From NCBI GenBank assembly GCA_025766275.1, contig JAFKAC010000087.1:124001-188000 (forward strand): 64,000 bases of DNA. Direction: 5' to 3'. The notes under the pieces are model-generated. The model worked only from the letters and a program-made list of their open reading frames with translations. It did not search any database and was not told where the DNA came from. Below, one piece after another: positions 1 through 11,108 of the stretch; within the stretch, counting starts at the first letter, position 1, and every line of letters starts with the position of its first letter. The position numbers and the translations under genes are program-made. Source of the DNA: Lactarius indigo. Lineage: Eukaryota; Basidiomycota; Agaricomycetes; Russulales; Russulaceae.

Positions 1-1299
1 GTCTTTAACAGCTTCAATATGGTCCTGCAGCGAATGGTTAAGCCCTGTGGCGATTCCGATGTCGTCCATATAGACGCGAATAACTGTGCCGCGTTTTTCA
101 TGCTTTACGATGATGTCCCTGAAGATGAAGTTCATCATGGTCTGGAACGTTGCTGGGGAGTTGGTTAAGCCGAAAAACATCACCGTGGGTTCGAATAAAC
201 CGTAACGTGTTTTGAACGCCGCCTTTTCTTCATCTCCTTCTTTAATGCGTACATTGTTATACCCCCATCTAACGTCGAGCTTGGTGTAGATGTGGGCGTT
301 ACTGAGGTCGGTGATGAGGTCGGAGATGAGGGGAAGAGGGTACTGATTGCGGATGGTGACGGTGTTGATTCTTCGATAGTCTTGGACGGGTCGTAGTTTT
401 CCATCCTTTTTCTTGATGAAGAAAAAGGATGACGCGTAAGGAGATTTAGAGGGTCTTATATAGCCTTTCTTGAGTTGTTCGTCAATCCATTCGCGTAACT
501 TCTTATCTTCTTCTTGTGTCATGGGGTATATTTTGCAATCAATTGCGTCGGCTGTCCCTGGTTTGAATTCGATGGCGTGATCCCAGGGCCTGCTGGGTGG
601 AAACCTGTCCGATGCCTCCTCACTGAAGAGGCGTTCAAATTCGCGGTATTCAGAGGGTAACTCAGCTTTTGTGACATATTGTTGAGCGGCTATGGCGAGA
701 TCAGTGGCAGTGGCTCTGATTCGACAGCCTTCTTCAAATTGTTGTCGTTGTTCGTCGGTGATAACGCAGGAGTGTACAACTTCGTAATCGTCGTCTTGAA
801 CGGTGGTTGCTGCTACCACTGGCGTTGTTTTGACGTGGGGGTTGATTGATCGAATAATGATAGGGAGCATGTCTTCGTGTATGGCTGCTTGTGACCACTT
901 GATATGCGGGTCATAAATAGCAAGCCAAGGGTAGCCTAGTACGATGTCTTCGTTTCCAATGTCCGTGATGAGGAAGCGGATCTCTTTGTGAATGCCTTTA
1001 GTTTGGACGTCAACGTCGGTATAATGGGTGATACGCCCCGATTTATTCTCCGTGTTGTCGATGTTCCATATTTTCTTTGGGATGTCAAGTAACTTGGTCC
1101 CGAGTCCCATCCTCTTTACGAATGATGGTCTCATGAAGCAATGGGTTGCTCCTGAGTCGACTAATGCGCGTATGTCGGCCATTGCGTAACTGGTGCGAAT
1201 CGATACTGGAACTCTCATAGAACAATAGCGAGTCATGATTACACTGTTACAATTAACTGCCCTCACCCAGGCCGATGGGTTCAGGCGTCCTGAAAACCC
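1..1299 (-). CDS. pol: Pol polyprotein (protease and start of RT), Gypsy element 1, partial
   Basis: The reading frame -1 to gag is open from the gag-pol overlap (near 1299) to the window edge. The retropepsin active site LVDSGATH lies near 1150-1175. The linker block F-P-P-S-R-P-W-D-H-A-I-E-F-K-P is near 560-605, and the RT catalytic YMDD is at 72-61. The first in-frame ATG is at 1236, but residues before it (NPSAWVRAVNCNSV) match the same region of element 2. This supports a Gag-Pol fusion by frameshifting rather than separate initiation. RNase H, integrase and any chromodomain lie outside the window. No internal stop was found where I checked. Confidence 0.85.
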
Positions 1300-3260
1300 T
1301 CCTTTTTCCACAACTGTTGGAGGATAATGTCTTTTACGTCGTCTGATTCTCCAGCTACTCCATTAAGCCAATCGCTGGCGCGCTGTTGAGGGGGTACTTC
1401 TTGGACTGCCCTGGTAGCGACTTCTGGTTCTTGTTGGTGGTAGTCAGTGTCGATGTACCGACTGGTTGATGTCTGGGGTTGATATCCCTCGCGCGGTTGT
1501 CTGCAATCGCGGGCCATGTGTCCGTCCTTTCTACAGTTATAACATGTGACTGGCCTTTGGTTATTGCGCCCCCCCCCTCTCTGTAGAAATCCTCCTCTTG
1601 GTCGATATGGGGGACGAGGGGCGAGTATGTCCTCAGCTCCTGCGAGTCGCCCTCGAATTCGGTCTGCTGAGGTATCCATGGCGTTTGGATCTCGTAAATT
1701 TCTTGGCTGCCATGAACTTCTTGGTGGTCCCTGCCACTGTCTTTGTTGTCGTTGCCTTCCTTGCCCTTGTCCAGGGGGAACTCCCTTGTTCAACACCGCT
1801 TTAAGGTGAAGATATTGTTGTTGACGAGTGGTGGCTGCTTCCTTCCATTCGCGGTAGTTGCGGGGGTTGTCAAGAGTATAGACCTTTTCATACAAGTCTT
1901 TTGGTAATCCGCTCGCGAATAAGTCGAGCGTTTGCGGATCGTCGAGCTTATACTGAGCGTGGCGTATTAACTGTTCGAACTGAGTGCAATACTCATCTAG
2001 ATTTCCCCCAGTCATCTTGATTCCTTTCTTGAGCTCGTATTGAGCTTGTTCTTGTTCCATTGTATTGCGGAAGCGCTGCATAAAGCTGCGCGTGACTTCG
2101 TTCCATAATCCTTCGCTAGTTCGGGGTATGCCGGCTTGTATCTGGCCGTTAAGCCAGGTGAGCATCGCCAATACCCACTCGCTGACGTTGATGCCTTTGA
2201 TGTATGATAGAAAAAGTAGGGCACGTCGATATGGAGTTGCCATGATGCCTTCGTCCGCATTCATGCCCCAGTAGACATGCCATTGAGTGAGGAACGCCTC
2301 GACTTTGGCGCGTTCTCCGTCGAATACTGTAGGTGCTTCACCGGCTAACTTATTACTTGGAGGGGGAACAATGGGACCTGCACCTGGTAATCCTCCTCCC
2401 GGAGGTCCTCCTCCTGGTGGTCCTCCTCCTGGTGGTCCTCCTGGGAATCCTCCAGGGAATCCCCCAAATCCGGGTCCTCGAGATGGAGGTCCTCCTCCTC
2501 CTCCTGGTAAATTGTTAGGAGGTCCTCCTCCTCCACTGGGAGGGTCGGCGACATCGGGTCCAATTGCTCGGTGGATTGCTACGTCGTCATCAGTCATTCG
2601 GTGGCCGGTATAGGGATTGATGGGAGCTAGATTAGCTCTCGACTCTTCGGCGATACGTCTTTGTTCTTCCAGGGCTATTTGATCCCTTGCTTCCGTGGTG
2701 AGCTGCAGTTCTTCGTGCGTAATGGTGGCAGTTGCCATGGCGACTGCTGGGCTGCGGATATGGATTACTTCTGGTTCGGGTTGATGAATGGTTAACAACT
2801 CAGTTTGTTGTATAATGTGATCGCCGATAGCCCCTAGGCTTGCTTCCTCGGCTGGTGTTGTTCCTCGGCTTGGCGATGGTTGACTATCGGAGGCTTCTTC
2901 TCCGCTAATTCCTTCGTCGGTATGTTCTTGCGCTTGTCCGTCAATAGGACCGTAATCGGTGCGACTATTAAGCTCTCGTGCGTCGATGTCGCAGTTGTAG
3001 TTTCTTCCTGTGGGTCGTACAATATCCCAGCCATGATCTATGGGGTTCCAAGTAACCTCGACCCAACAGAGATGTTCGAAATTAAACTCAACGGGTCGAA
3101 AACGGTTAGGACCGTTGAACTCTACGAAATATCCAGTGTCTTCTCCTCTTTCTCTCCACTGAGCTGCTCCTAAGAATCTTGTTGGTACGTTGCGATCTCC
3201 TCGTCGTTCGATATGGTAGGGACGGAAAGACGTCCACTGGTCTCTGGTCGAGTACGCCAC
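1281..3260 (-). CDS. gag: Gag polyprotein, Ty3/Gypsy element 1
   Basis: Intact 659-residue Gag, the structural protein that packages the retrotransposon RNA in cytoplasmic particles. A basic/aromatic N-terminus (to ~110) precedes an acidic linker, a Gly/Pro-rich stretch at ~240-300, a retrotransposon Gag (capsid-like) domain at ~315-490 with the QWHVYWGMN and GLPKDLYEK blocks, a basic region, and one CX2CX4HX4C zinc knuckle at ~573-586 (CYNCRKDGHMARDC) for nucleic-acid binding. The ATG at 3260 follows the LTR and primer-binding site by about 10 nt. The end overlaps pol in the -1 frame at a slippery heptamer. The Gag of element 2 aligns along its length and ends in nearly the same residues. 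No lesions seen. Confidence 0.93.
   Translation of the reverse strand: MAYSTRDQWTSFRPYHIERRGDRNVPTRFLGAAQWRERGEDTGYFVEFNGPNRFRPVEFNFEHLCWVEVTWNPIDHGWDIVRPTGRNYNCDIDARELNSRTDYGPIDGQAQEHTDEGISGEEASDSQPSPSRGTTPAEEASLGAIGDHIIQQTELLTIHQPEPEVIHIRSPAVAMATATITHEELQLTTEARDQIALEEQRRIAEESRANLAPINPYTGHRMTDDDVAIHRAIGPDVADPPSGGGGPPNNLPGGGGGPPSRGPGFGGFPGGFPGGPPGGGPPGGGPPGGGLPGAGPIVPPPSNKLAGEAPTVFDGERAKVEAFLTQWHVYWGMNADEGIMATPYRRALLFLSYIKGINVSEWVLAMLTWLNGQIQAGIPRTSEGLWNEVTRSFMQRFRNTMEQEQAQYELKKGIKMTGGNLDEYCTQFEQLIRHAQYKLDDPQTLDLFASGLPKDLYEKVYTLDNPRNYREWKEAATTRQQQYLHLKAVLNKGVPPGQGQGRQRQQRQWQGPPRSSWQPRNLRDPNAMDTSADRIRGRLAGAEDILAPRPPYRPRGGFLQRGGGRNNQRPVTCYNCRKDGHMARDCRQPREGYQPQTSTSRYIDTDYHQQEPEVATRAVQEVPPQQRASDWLNGVAGESDDVKDIILQQLWKKEGFQDA
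1293..1299 (-). promoter_or_regulatory. Putative -1 ribosomal frameshift heptamer (G GGT TTT)
   Basis: On the element strand the gag codons gag-ggt-ttt contain G-GGT-TTT in the correct X-XXY-YYZ phase, 10 nt before the gag stop (1283-1281). Slipping back one base enters the pol frame exactly. The same heptamer occurs at the same place in element 2. Confidence 0.6.
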
Positions 3261-3268
3261 GATGAAGG

Positions 3269-3280
3269 ATCTTGGTCTTA
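3269..3280 (-). other. Primer-binding site of Gypsy element 1
   Basis: TAAGACCAAGAT on the element strand lies 1 nt inside the LTR boundary and only ~10 nt before the gag start. It complements the LTR 11-mer ATCTTGGTCTT, which favours self-priming over a tRNA primer. Confidence 0.6.
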
Positions 3281-3281
3281 A

Positions 3282-3789
3282 TGTTACGCTCCACCAGCGT
3301 TAGTCCGACTTGGACTCGAAGTAGGCATAATCGACTTAGCGAATATCAGTGAATGGGGATCACGTGTCAACCCAACACAAGCTGAACAGGGGCTCTTCTG
3401 GCACACGCTGCAGCGATAAGATGATGAAGAGTATCCCTTGGCAGATACTAGTAGGGGAACACTCAGTCCAAGGCTAAGGCAGACAAGAGACGAATTAAGT
3501 GGTGGATTGAAGAAGACCAAGATGGGGACTCTTGGTCTTCCGAGTCTACTACTTATACAGATACGCGCGGGCTTTAAAGCGCCGCTAGAACAATATGTAA
3601 CCAATAGCGTAACTAGCTCGAACCCTAGTACAGCTATCCTAGGAATGAGTCATACATGAGTCACAATCACATGCGAACTACTATGCTGACTGATACGAAG
3701 TAAGAGTCCATGACTAATGCTAATACCGGACCGTAGTCATAACCGGTCGTGAGTCGTGTGTAATGAGTCATCAAGTCCGTACCGTAACA
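3282..3789 (-). repeat. 5' LTR of Gypsy element 1
   Basis: 508 bp bounded by the inverted termini TGTTACG and CGTAACA. It lies directly upstream of the primer-binding site and gag. Internally it shares the TATA plus AAGACCAAGAT/ATCTTGGTCTT arrangement of the other Gypsy LTRs here. The outer end (3789) is set by the terminal inverted motif only, since the partner LTR is off the window; the adjacent 5 bp (CCTTG) would be the target duplication. Confidence 0.8.
3512..3557 (-). promoter_or_regulatory. LTR promoter: TATA box and putative transcript 5' end / self-primer
   Basis: On the minus strand TATAAG (3557-3552) lies 35 nt upstream of ATCTTGGTCTT (3522-3512). That 11-mer is the exact complement of AAGACCAAGAT in the primer-binding site beside this LTR (3269-3280). 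The spacing puts transcription start at or near the 11-mer, as in Tf1/sushi elements that self-prime with the mRNA 5' end. Promoter use is inferred. Confidence 0.6.
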
Positions 3790-5903
3790 CCTTGGTGATA
3801 ATCGACCGCGGGAGAGCGACGTTTTGGCACGTGCGGGATTGGGCGAGAAACATGTGAGAACCTGTGGGAATGGCACGCACGCATCTTGCAGCGAGGTAAG
3901 TTGCTGGCGCCAGGTGCAGTCCAGGTCGGAAGGTATGGTCCCTCCTACTGTACTGTAATACAACACAAAAGGGGTTCGTGGCCTAAGAAGGGCAAGGCAC
4001 ATGATGCCTCAGGCGTACCTTGTCTGTTCTTGAACATCGCAGAAGGTGTGGTGGGTGATAACATATTAATTTGGCACGCACAGTGGTACCAGTGCGGTGG
4101 GGGTGTAACTTATTTGCATACATAGCAACTGCGTGCCTGAGGGGGAGGTGACGTGAAGGGCGCAGGGGTCGGGGCCGCTATTCGTCCGTGCGCAAGCCCA
4201 ACAAGGAGCTGTATATACTATACTTCCGTGTGGACCTCGAGCCGGACGGCCTCACTAGTGAGTGGTACCCCCTGGCAGTTGGCCGCGCGAAGGATCAGTT
4301 CCCAAACACAGAAATTGTCGATTGAGCTCTGGAAACATGAGAGTAAACCGCAACAGGAAGATAGGAGCGGCGCTTGCCGCGAATGATCCCACTGGGAGGG
4401 ATCTGGAGGATTGCTTGTAAGAGTGTCCCAAGCTGGTGCTGAGAAAGAAGTGCAGAGGAAAAATGCGTACATCATCCTGTCATTGTGGGTGTCACGAGGT
4501 GAGGTGAACGACGAATTATGCACACATGTATATGCATACATCCCCACATAAACCGTCCACGGCAGGGATACAAGTAGAATAATGATACCTCTCTCCTGCA
4601 AATTCGCAATTATTGTGTCAAACTGGTTCATGCTTACGTTCTCCATCTCGCATCAATGTTTCATCGAATTTCGTCATTCAACTCCTTGAGTCACGACATG
4701 GTCGGAATACTTGAAGGTGGAAGGTCAACTGATACAGGATTCAAATCCGTGGACACTTTCGCCATTTTGAAAGTCAGTTCAGGGCACCAATCCTGAAGCT
4801 CTGGAAACTCATCCCAGGCTTCTCTTTGGCCCTGACAGGATCGGGAGTTACCATGCATTCTTATACAATGTTCTCTCTTTTCCACGAGTGCACCTGCTGC
4901 CGAAGATTCAGATACTGCTGATGGGATTGATTACAGCCCCCCTCAACTCACTCTGAGCCATCCAACTATGAACCCACATGTTCGTTCACTTGCTTAGATA
5001 CACCCAATCCGCTCATACTACTTCGTACTATCCATACAGTAAATATCAGTAATGGAGTCCGCTACGAGGAAATTCCTATCATTGTGGATTTTGCCGTAAA
5101 CATTAAAAAAACAAACAAACTCCGTTCTGACGTTCCATGTTCAATCAGAGCACTGTTTTGGAATAGGTAAATGATGAAGGAATGTAGTCTAGTCTGAATG
5201 CTAAGGGCACCCAACCCCGTTTGCAACTTAGTTGAAGTAAGAGAAGCGCTGCATCTAAGTTTTGTTATGGGTTGCTGTTCAGTGCCATATATGGATACAA
5301 ATACGATGTCTGGACCATATATTTACAAGGGTCAAATACTGTAGAGATTTATGGAGGTGGGCAGCCGGATAGGTGAGCAATGCTTGGAGCAATGCGTGAG
5401 CGTTGGAGGTCCGGATGCATCTCAATATTATTATTATTCATAGATAACCGTTTAACTACGCTAATATTACGATTATCTAATATGTTGGTCTCAGTTTGCC
5501 AGACTGTGTCCGTTCCGGGCTGTATGCAAGGCATGTATGAGCCTGTATCAACAAATACAGATGCTAATGAGAGCATATTCAACCTCGGTCTGGCGTATTC
5601 TGGCATGTCTTATTGTACTGCTAGCTGTCGTGCATATCTAGACCTGGCACCATTATGAGGTTTGACATCTCATGAGATAACAAAATTTCTTGGAAATTTC
5701 CTTGGAAATTTCATGGTCGGAGTGCATATCCAGATTAGAAGAAGGACTACTCCCGCGGATGAGTTCAGATTGTTCCCAAGACAGTGGGGCTTGTGATAAG
5801 AGAACAATGGCTCTTAGAATAAGTTATAAGTACTGTAGGTTGTACTGTAGGTTAACCGAACCAATTGACGCCACCCTCCCTTTCTATTCATTCAGTCATA
5901 ACG
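3790..5903. other. No convincing gene (upstream of CR-like gene)
   Basis: About 2.1 kb without a gene I can support. A stretch of ~50 open codons around 4165-4323 (plus) has coding-like composition (reads ...ELYILYFRVDLEPDG... to a stop) but has no start and no recognisable partner; it may be a relic exon. Open frames on the minus strand at 4218-4646 appear fortuitous. Confidence 0.4.
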
Positions 5904-8860
5904 ATGAAGCGTTCTTCCGATCGGATAACTCCACCAAACCCACCGCCATCAAAGCAGGCTAGGCAAGAGCATCCTTCCCACCAGGATGAGGTTCGGTCCC
6001 CCTCCCGTTCACTCACAGTTTCTGAGGAGACCATCAAGTCTTTGCGTTCTGCTCTCCAAAACGTATCTGTATCCACACCCGACTGGAAAGAAGAAATCTA
6101 TTTCACCGTTCAGGAGCGATTGAGACAAACTGTGCCCAAGGGATTAGAGGGCAAGTGGGTTCCTAAAGCTAGGTTCCTCAAGAACCTTCGACACCAAGAA
6201 CATGAATTTCTTGCAGTGCTCGAAAGGGCAAGAGCTGACAATGCAAGTCTGGAAGAATCATGGGCTCTAGCGACTCATGGTGAGTACTTTTTCTGCCCCA
6301 CAAACAAGTCGTCATAACTAGCTCTCAGATGCATTTTGGGTCGTCTCACCTTCCATGTCTATGTCTCAACATAAGGCCCCAAACCTGGCTATTCCCAGAA
6401 CTTGTCTGATGGCACACACCCCAAGCTGTACTGAGTAGAACTAACCCAGAGTCGCAGGAGAAGGGTGAGTCCGATCCATTTAGCGTGTTAGTCGTGCTCG
6501 TTAATGGTACCCTTAGCTGTTGAGCTCTCTTGGAGCGCAGAATTTATCAGACATCTTCCACTGGTGGCCCTTGAAATGCACGTCCGTGACCAAATGAAGT
6601 TGGTAGAAACATATGCCTGCTACTGTTCTATTGTTCAGTCGTCCGGAATGGGCAAGTCTCGCTTGTTGGACGAGTTCTCAAAGAAACATTTCATGATCCC
6701 AATCAATTTGCGCCCAGAAGATGCCCGAGGTGTGTCACATCCATTTCACTTTCGTGGTTCTCAAACCTGGTCTGTTAGGTTTCCCCCCTGCCGATGATGT
6801 CATTCGTGATTTCCTCACCCACGTCGACAAGAAAAACAAGAGCATGCACGTGTTGTCCCTCTCCCGAGCAAATCATTTCTTCCACGCATTGTTTCTCAAC
6901 ACCGCTGAGGTCGTTGCCGACTTCCACGTTCGAAGCAGAGCTGAGCGGATACAACATTTCCGGGCGTTCATGTCAGAAGGTCAGAGTATGAGCTCCTCCA
7001 GGCCCAAGCAGTCTCGATTTTACAAGGACGTTATTACTAAGGCAACTAAGGTACGCCGTACCGTTCTGGAGTCCCTCCATTTCTTTCTAAAATGCCAGCT
7101 TCTGAAGGGTTTGGCCGGTGCTGATCCGAGCAACGCAGATTTGAAAGCTGCGCTTGAGCAACTCCGAAAATGCATCAATGACGGGGACTCTGTAAAGACA
7201 GACGAAGGACTCCCAGACATTTTTGTTGCGTTTGACGAAGCCCATCTGTTGACGATACCCTTCGACGAAAGTGATCGGTCTAATTTTGTTGAGCTCCGAC
7301 AGGCACTTCAGACGTTTTCGACAGCACCGTTGTTTACGTTTTTCCTTTCTACCACCAGGAAGGTCTCGCAATTTACCCCACCCTGCGGTTACGACAACTC
7401 GAATCGCATGAACGATGGCAGACTCAAAATACCTCATCCTTTCATTTACTTGGGCTTTGACCAGCTCATGATCAGTCGCAAAATTTTGGACACGTACAAA
7501 ACCCTTCTGGACGTCACTTCGTTGGATTGTATAGCCCACATGGGACGGCCTTTGTAAGCAGTGTCGTGCTACGCCTCTTCGGATTTTCTCATATTTTGTC
7601 AGGTGGGGTACATGTTATGACTTCGGCGATGATCAAGTACGTGATGGACTATTCCACTTCACAATACAGAAGTTGCTCTGCAGATTGCCAATGCCGGATG
7701 AGGCCCTCTCAGAGGCCCAGAAGTGTGCTGTTTTATCACAACGGTTGGCACTGGATATCAACAGCACGCTGTATGTCACAGCTCTGCTCAACTATCAGGA
7801 AGCGGAAAAGTTACATAACCAAATATCCAATCACATGCGCATATGTGAGGCGATCGGGGAGGATATCGGAACTATACGCGGTGCTGCCACATCCGAACCT
7901 CTCCTTTCGGAGGCAGCTTCCTGTATCATGAGAGGCGGCTACGGCTTCAGCCTACCTGATGCTCTCATTGAGGTTCTTAGCGGGTTTTGCATCAATCCCG
8001 GCGATTGTGCAGAATTGTTGGTCGCCGCTTTCTTCACACGCGCTCGTGATATAGCGGTCCTCGGGAAATCCCTTCCCCAAGGAGCGATATCTTCTTGTTT
8101 TTCGGTCACTGATCCACTCTCGTCCCTCTTTTGTGAATCAGTTTACAAAGTTGTCTCGAACGCCGTCCCATCACTCTGCCACTCAGAGACTACACAACCA
8201 ACGCTTGGGGAGGTTTTCAATAGTGCAATGATGCACTTCAAGCACTTCATCAAGCCACAAGAACAAAAGCTCTTGGCCCGGCCTTATCTTCTCGTGTTTA
8301 TGTCACGCGGCGCGGCTGCTTTGGGTGCTAATTGTCAGCCAGGTGTCGACGCTGTCTACCCATATTTGTACGGCGGCACTGACCTCGACGTCAAGAAAAT
8401 CGGTTTCATCCTGGTCCAGGTGAAGAAGAACGACTCCAGTGACGAAGCTCAGGCCAAGATCTTCCAGAAAATGGATCCCTTTGATTGTGGCCTGGTTACT
8501 GGACCTGATTCCTATTTTCCTATCCTGATCATCCACTTCATCTTCGCTCTTGGTGGCAAGGAGTCGGGAGTCACCCGGAAGACGTATACATCACCATCCG
8601 ATGGTGCCTTGTCCATTGATAGAGGTGGACGGCTGCGCTTCACATCATATGACTTCTGGTGCTCCGGAATCTATCCAAACATTTTCCAGGCTGTCGAAGA
8701 AGCACCCGAGAGGTGGAGAGCATTATTAGACGATGTGGATCCATGGAGGACATTTTACAATGGTGCACAGTTTCCTGATGTCCTACACTCACAGTTTCCG
8801 GCTTGTGGGAGTAACGAAGCCCACTTTAGCTCTTGGTATGCAGATGTCCCTAGTATGTAG
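5904..8860 (+). pseudogene. Crinkler-RHS-type (CR-like) P-loop NTPase plus nuclease-fold protein, degraded
   Basis: Multi-exon gene. Exon 1 is 5904-6279 (start ATG 5904; Ser/Pro-rich basic N-terminus, then a helical region). A Walker A motif SGMGKSR is at 6642-6662 and Walker B FVAFDEAH near 7222-7245. Introns 6730-6778 and 7554-7602 are supported by splice signals and frame. The last exon (7603-8860) ends in a PD-(D/E)XK-like region: GVDAV (~8344) and the QVKKN core (~8420). This NTPase-nuclease layout fits CR effector-like proteins, widespread in basidiomycetes and thought to derive from transposons. In the second exon (6329-6480) the frame appears broken: a one-base loss near 6395 and a TGA in the resumed frame. 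I therefore call it a pseudogene, although an unrecognised intron is possible. Exact function unknown. Confidence 0.62.
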
Positions 8861-10433
8861 TACGACTGTAATCCTGAGGCTGGCGGACTCGGACTTTGAA
8901 CGCTGTTTCCAATCTCTTTTTTTGTACGCCTCTTGCTTACCATGACTCCCCTTTTTTTCACACTCTTATTAGCACACTCTTATTGGGATTTAGTGAATAT
9001 ATGTACATGGGTGGAGACTCCCCTCACCTCAGTGCATTTGCCAGCCACATCGTCGTAAATGCGTTGTCAAAGCGGGGATTCAAATACCCACGGATAGTTT
9101 CCATTTCATATTCTACTATCACCTCACCCTGGTTCCTCCTACGTGACGGTGGCAGCTACGACATGCATTCGGCAACGTCTTTCTTCCTTCTCACTTTTAA
9201 CTGCTGACACTTGCATTTTGCAGTGCATTTGAGTTTATGTGGGAACTCGCGTCCAGAAACATTTCAGGACGCTGGTTGTGTGCTTTCTTCTTTTGCGGCT
9301 CAGTGAGGGGTAAAGCATAGTATGTGACAGTGGACATTACTGTAAGTCGCTTGGTGCTTTTGCTTCTGTCTGCCTTCTTGTCCTTGGCTCTTCACCGGTC
9401 ACTCCACATTCATCTTTTCCGTCTCTGCGAACTTCTCTTGTTCTGAGCATCCCATCCACCTGCACGGTGTCAGTATCTGCATCGATAGATGTTGTCTTTT
9501 TGCATGTTCATGCCACACCTACTGGCGTGCGTTCCACGTAGTCCATAGCGCGAACAGCACGTCTTGCAACTTCCTCAACCCCGTTGTGCGACTTTGTAAA
9601 CATTGGCACTGCCTTGGATGGTCAGGTCACCATCCTATTCTTCACCGACAATCCTGACCTGTAGTCCCATATCGACTGGCATTTTTATGCGTATGTCCTC
9701 TTCAGTTTTATTGTGTTCTGTTGCTGACACTGATCACTTCTGCACGTAGTTTTGCTTCTTTTTCCCGCTGAACATGTTCCTGACGCGCCGTCCGAGGACA
9801 CCCACATCAGTGCATATACACTTTTTGTGAGCGTGCAACGCCTAAACGATATCACTGCAGCAGCATGGGATTCTTCCCCACGCCATGTGTCGGAACAAAA
9901 CGATGACGACACCGTTCTTTATGAGGTTGCCTTCCCTCACAGGATGTAATACACAAGAACAATAACGACACTCTTCTTCATAAGGACGCACCCTGACCTT
10001 CCCTGCCTGTCCTCTTCGGAGAATATTGTGAGCGCTCTTTCAAAATCCCATGTCACTGTCGTCGCTGTGTTTTCGTTCTCGGCAGAACCAACCGCACCCC
10101 CCCGTATTCGTCTGTCCCGTATCTCTCCTGTCTCCGGGTCCCATAGCAAAATCAGATAAATGAAGTACAGCAAGATACACAGAGCGATTGTGAGCCATCT
10201 CACAATATGCATCCAGCCAAATGTTCAAACGCTCAAAGTCCGCTCTTATTCGTCAGACTATGTCTCAGCTCTCCTAGGCACGTCCACCTTCCATTGTATA
10301 AATTGTATTGATGACTACCGTAAGTACAATTCGGCAACACGCTCAAATGCTGATGACCTCAAATCTTCTTATACAGTACAGTGACTTGAAGGCCGCGATT
10401 TCTTTGCGAGAGCTTCACACATAGGTTTTCGTA
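8861..10433. other. No gene seen between CR-like gene and orphan gene
   Basis: About 1.6 kb with only short frames on either strand, mildly pyrimidine-rich on the plus strand. No LTR termini, no family motif and no clear repeat shared with the rest of the window were recognised. Confidence 0.4.
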
Positions 10434-11108
10434 CTAATAATATACCAACACTGCGTCCTCACTTGAGCTGGGCCCTCCACTGGGAATGGCGAATGAACCA
10501 GAGGTCGAAACATAAAGGTGAATAACAAACCTCTTTATATGAGTCAGAAATGAGGCTCCGAGCTCTACACAAGCAACGCACTCCCCCATGTACCTTATGA
10601 CGAAAGTTAGGTGGTCTGAGTTCTAAGAAACAGTAAACAAAACTCACTGAGCAATGGCAGAGCGAACGACCAAGTCAGGTGGCGCTCATCTTACAAATGG
10701 CTTCCTTTTTCCGACAAACAACACAGCGATCTCCCCACACCAGGGAATATGAGGGAAGTCGCGCTTCAAGTTAGGGTTGGGGCCAAGGCGTGTGTCAAAA
10801 TAGGAAGAAACCAAGAGAGTGTGGCCAGCAACTCGTATCAGAGTGTTGAAGACCTCTGGTTGGGAAGCACTTGGTAAGAAGAATGCACCCTCGACGTCTA
10901 CATAGGGAGGGTTAATAATGCACCCGCCGTGTACTGGCAACTCTGCATTAAAGCGGTATGTGATAGTTTGGCGCGGCCATCTCCCCCATAGATAGCCATT
11001 CACGGTGTCAATCCTGGTCTGAAGTGTTGAGTTAGAAATTCGGTTGTTTACATCGTGAGCAAAGGCACTCACGGGAACATTAAGGTATGAGCGACGATGA
11101 ATAACCAT
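10434..11108 (-). CDS. Two-exon orphan protein of unknown function
   Basis: Exon 1 runs 11108-10695 (start ATG at 11108). Donor GTAAG follows codon 138 in phase 0; a 72-nt intron ends in TTTCTTAG, and exon 2 runs 10622-10434 to a TAG. The join stays open and yields about 200 residues. The protein has no signal peptide or transmembrane helix I can see and no motif I recognise. It contains a hydrophobic block (VAGHTLLVSSYFD) and a cysteine-containing segment (YMGECVACVELG). The clean splice and open frame across the junction argue for a real gene, probably lineage-specific. Neighbours are mobile-element related and say nothing about function. Confidence 0.5.

Larger units (their letters stand above)
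1..3789 (-). mobile_element. Ty3/Gypsy retrotransposon 1, 5' part (runs off left edge)
   Basis: In element orientation (minus strand) the order is 5' LTR, a very short leader with primer-binding site, gag, then pol in the -1 frame. Pol is cut by the window edge just after the reverse-transcriptase YMDD motif. Gag and Pol resemble those of the complete element at 12584-20969, but the LTR differs (TGTTACG...CGTAACA here, TGTCACG...CGTTACA there), so this is a related but distinct family. Gag and the visible Pol are open, so it could be young. The 3' LTR and downstream target duplication lie outside the window. Confidence 0.93.

Noticed and set aside
2287..2613. Pro/Gly-rich open frame on the plus strand
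   Set aside because: Antisense shadow of the Gly/Pro-rich stretch of gag.
4218..4646. 142-codon open frame on the minus strand
   Set aside because: No motif, no splice context, and it overlaps a coding-like stretch on the other strand; likely fortuitous.
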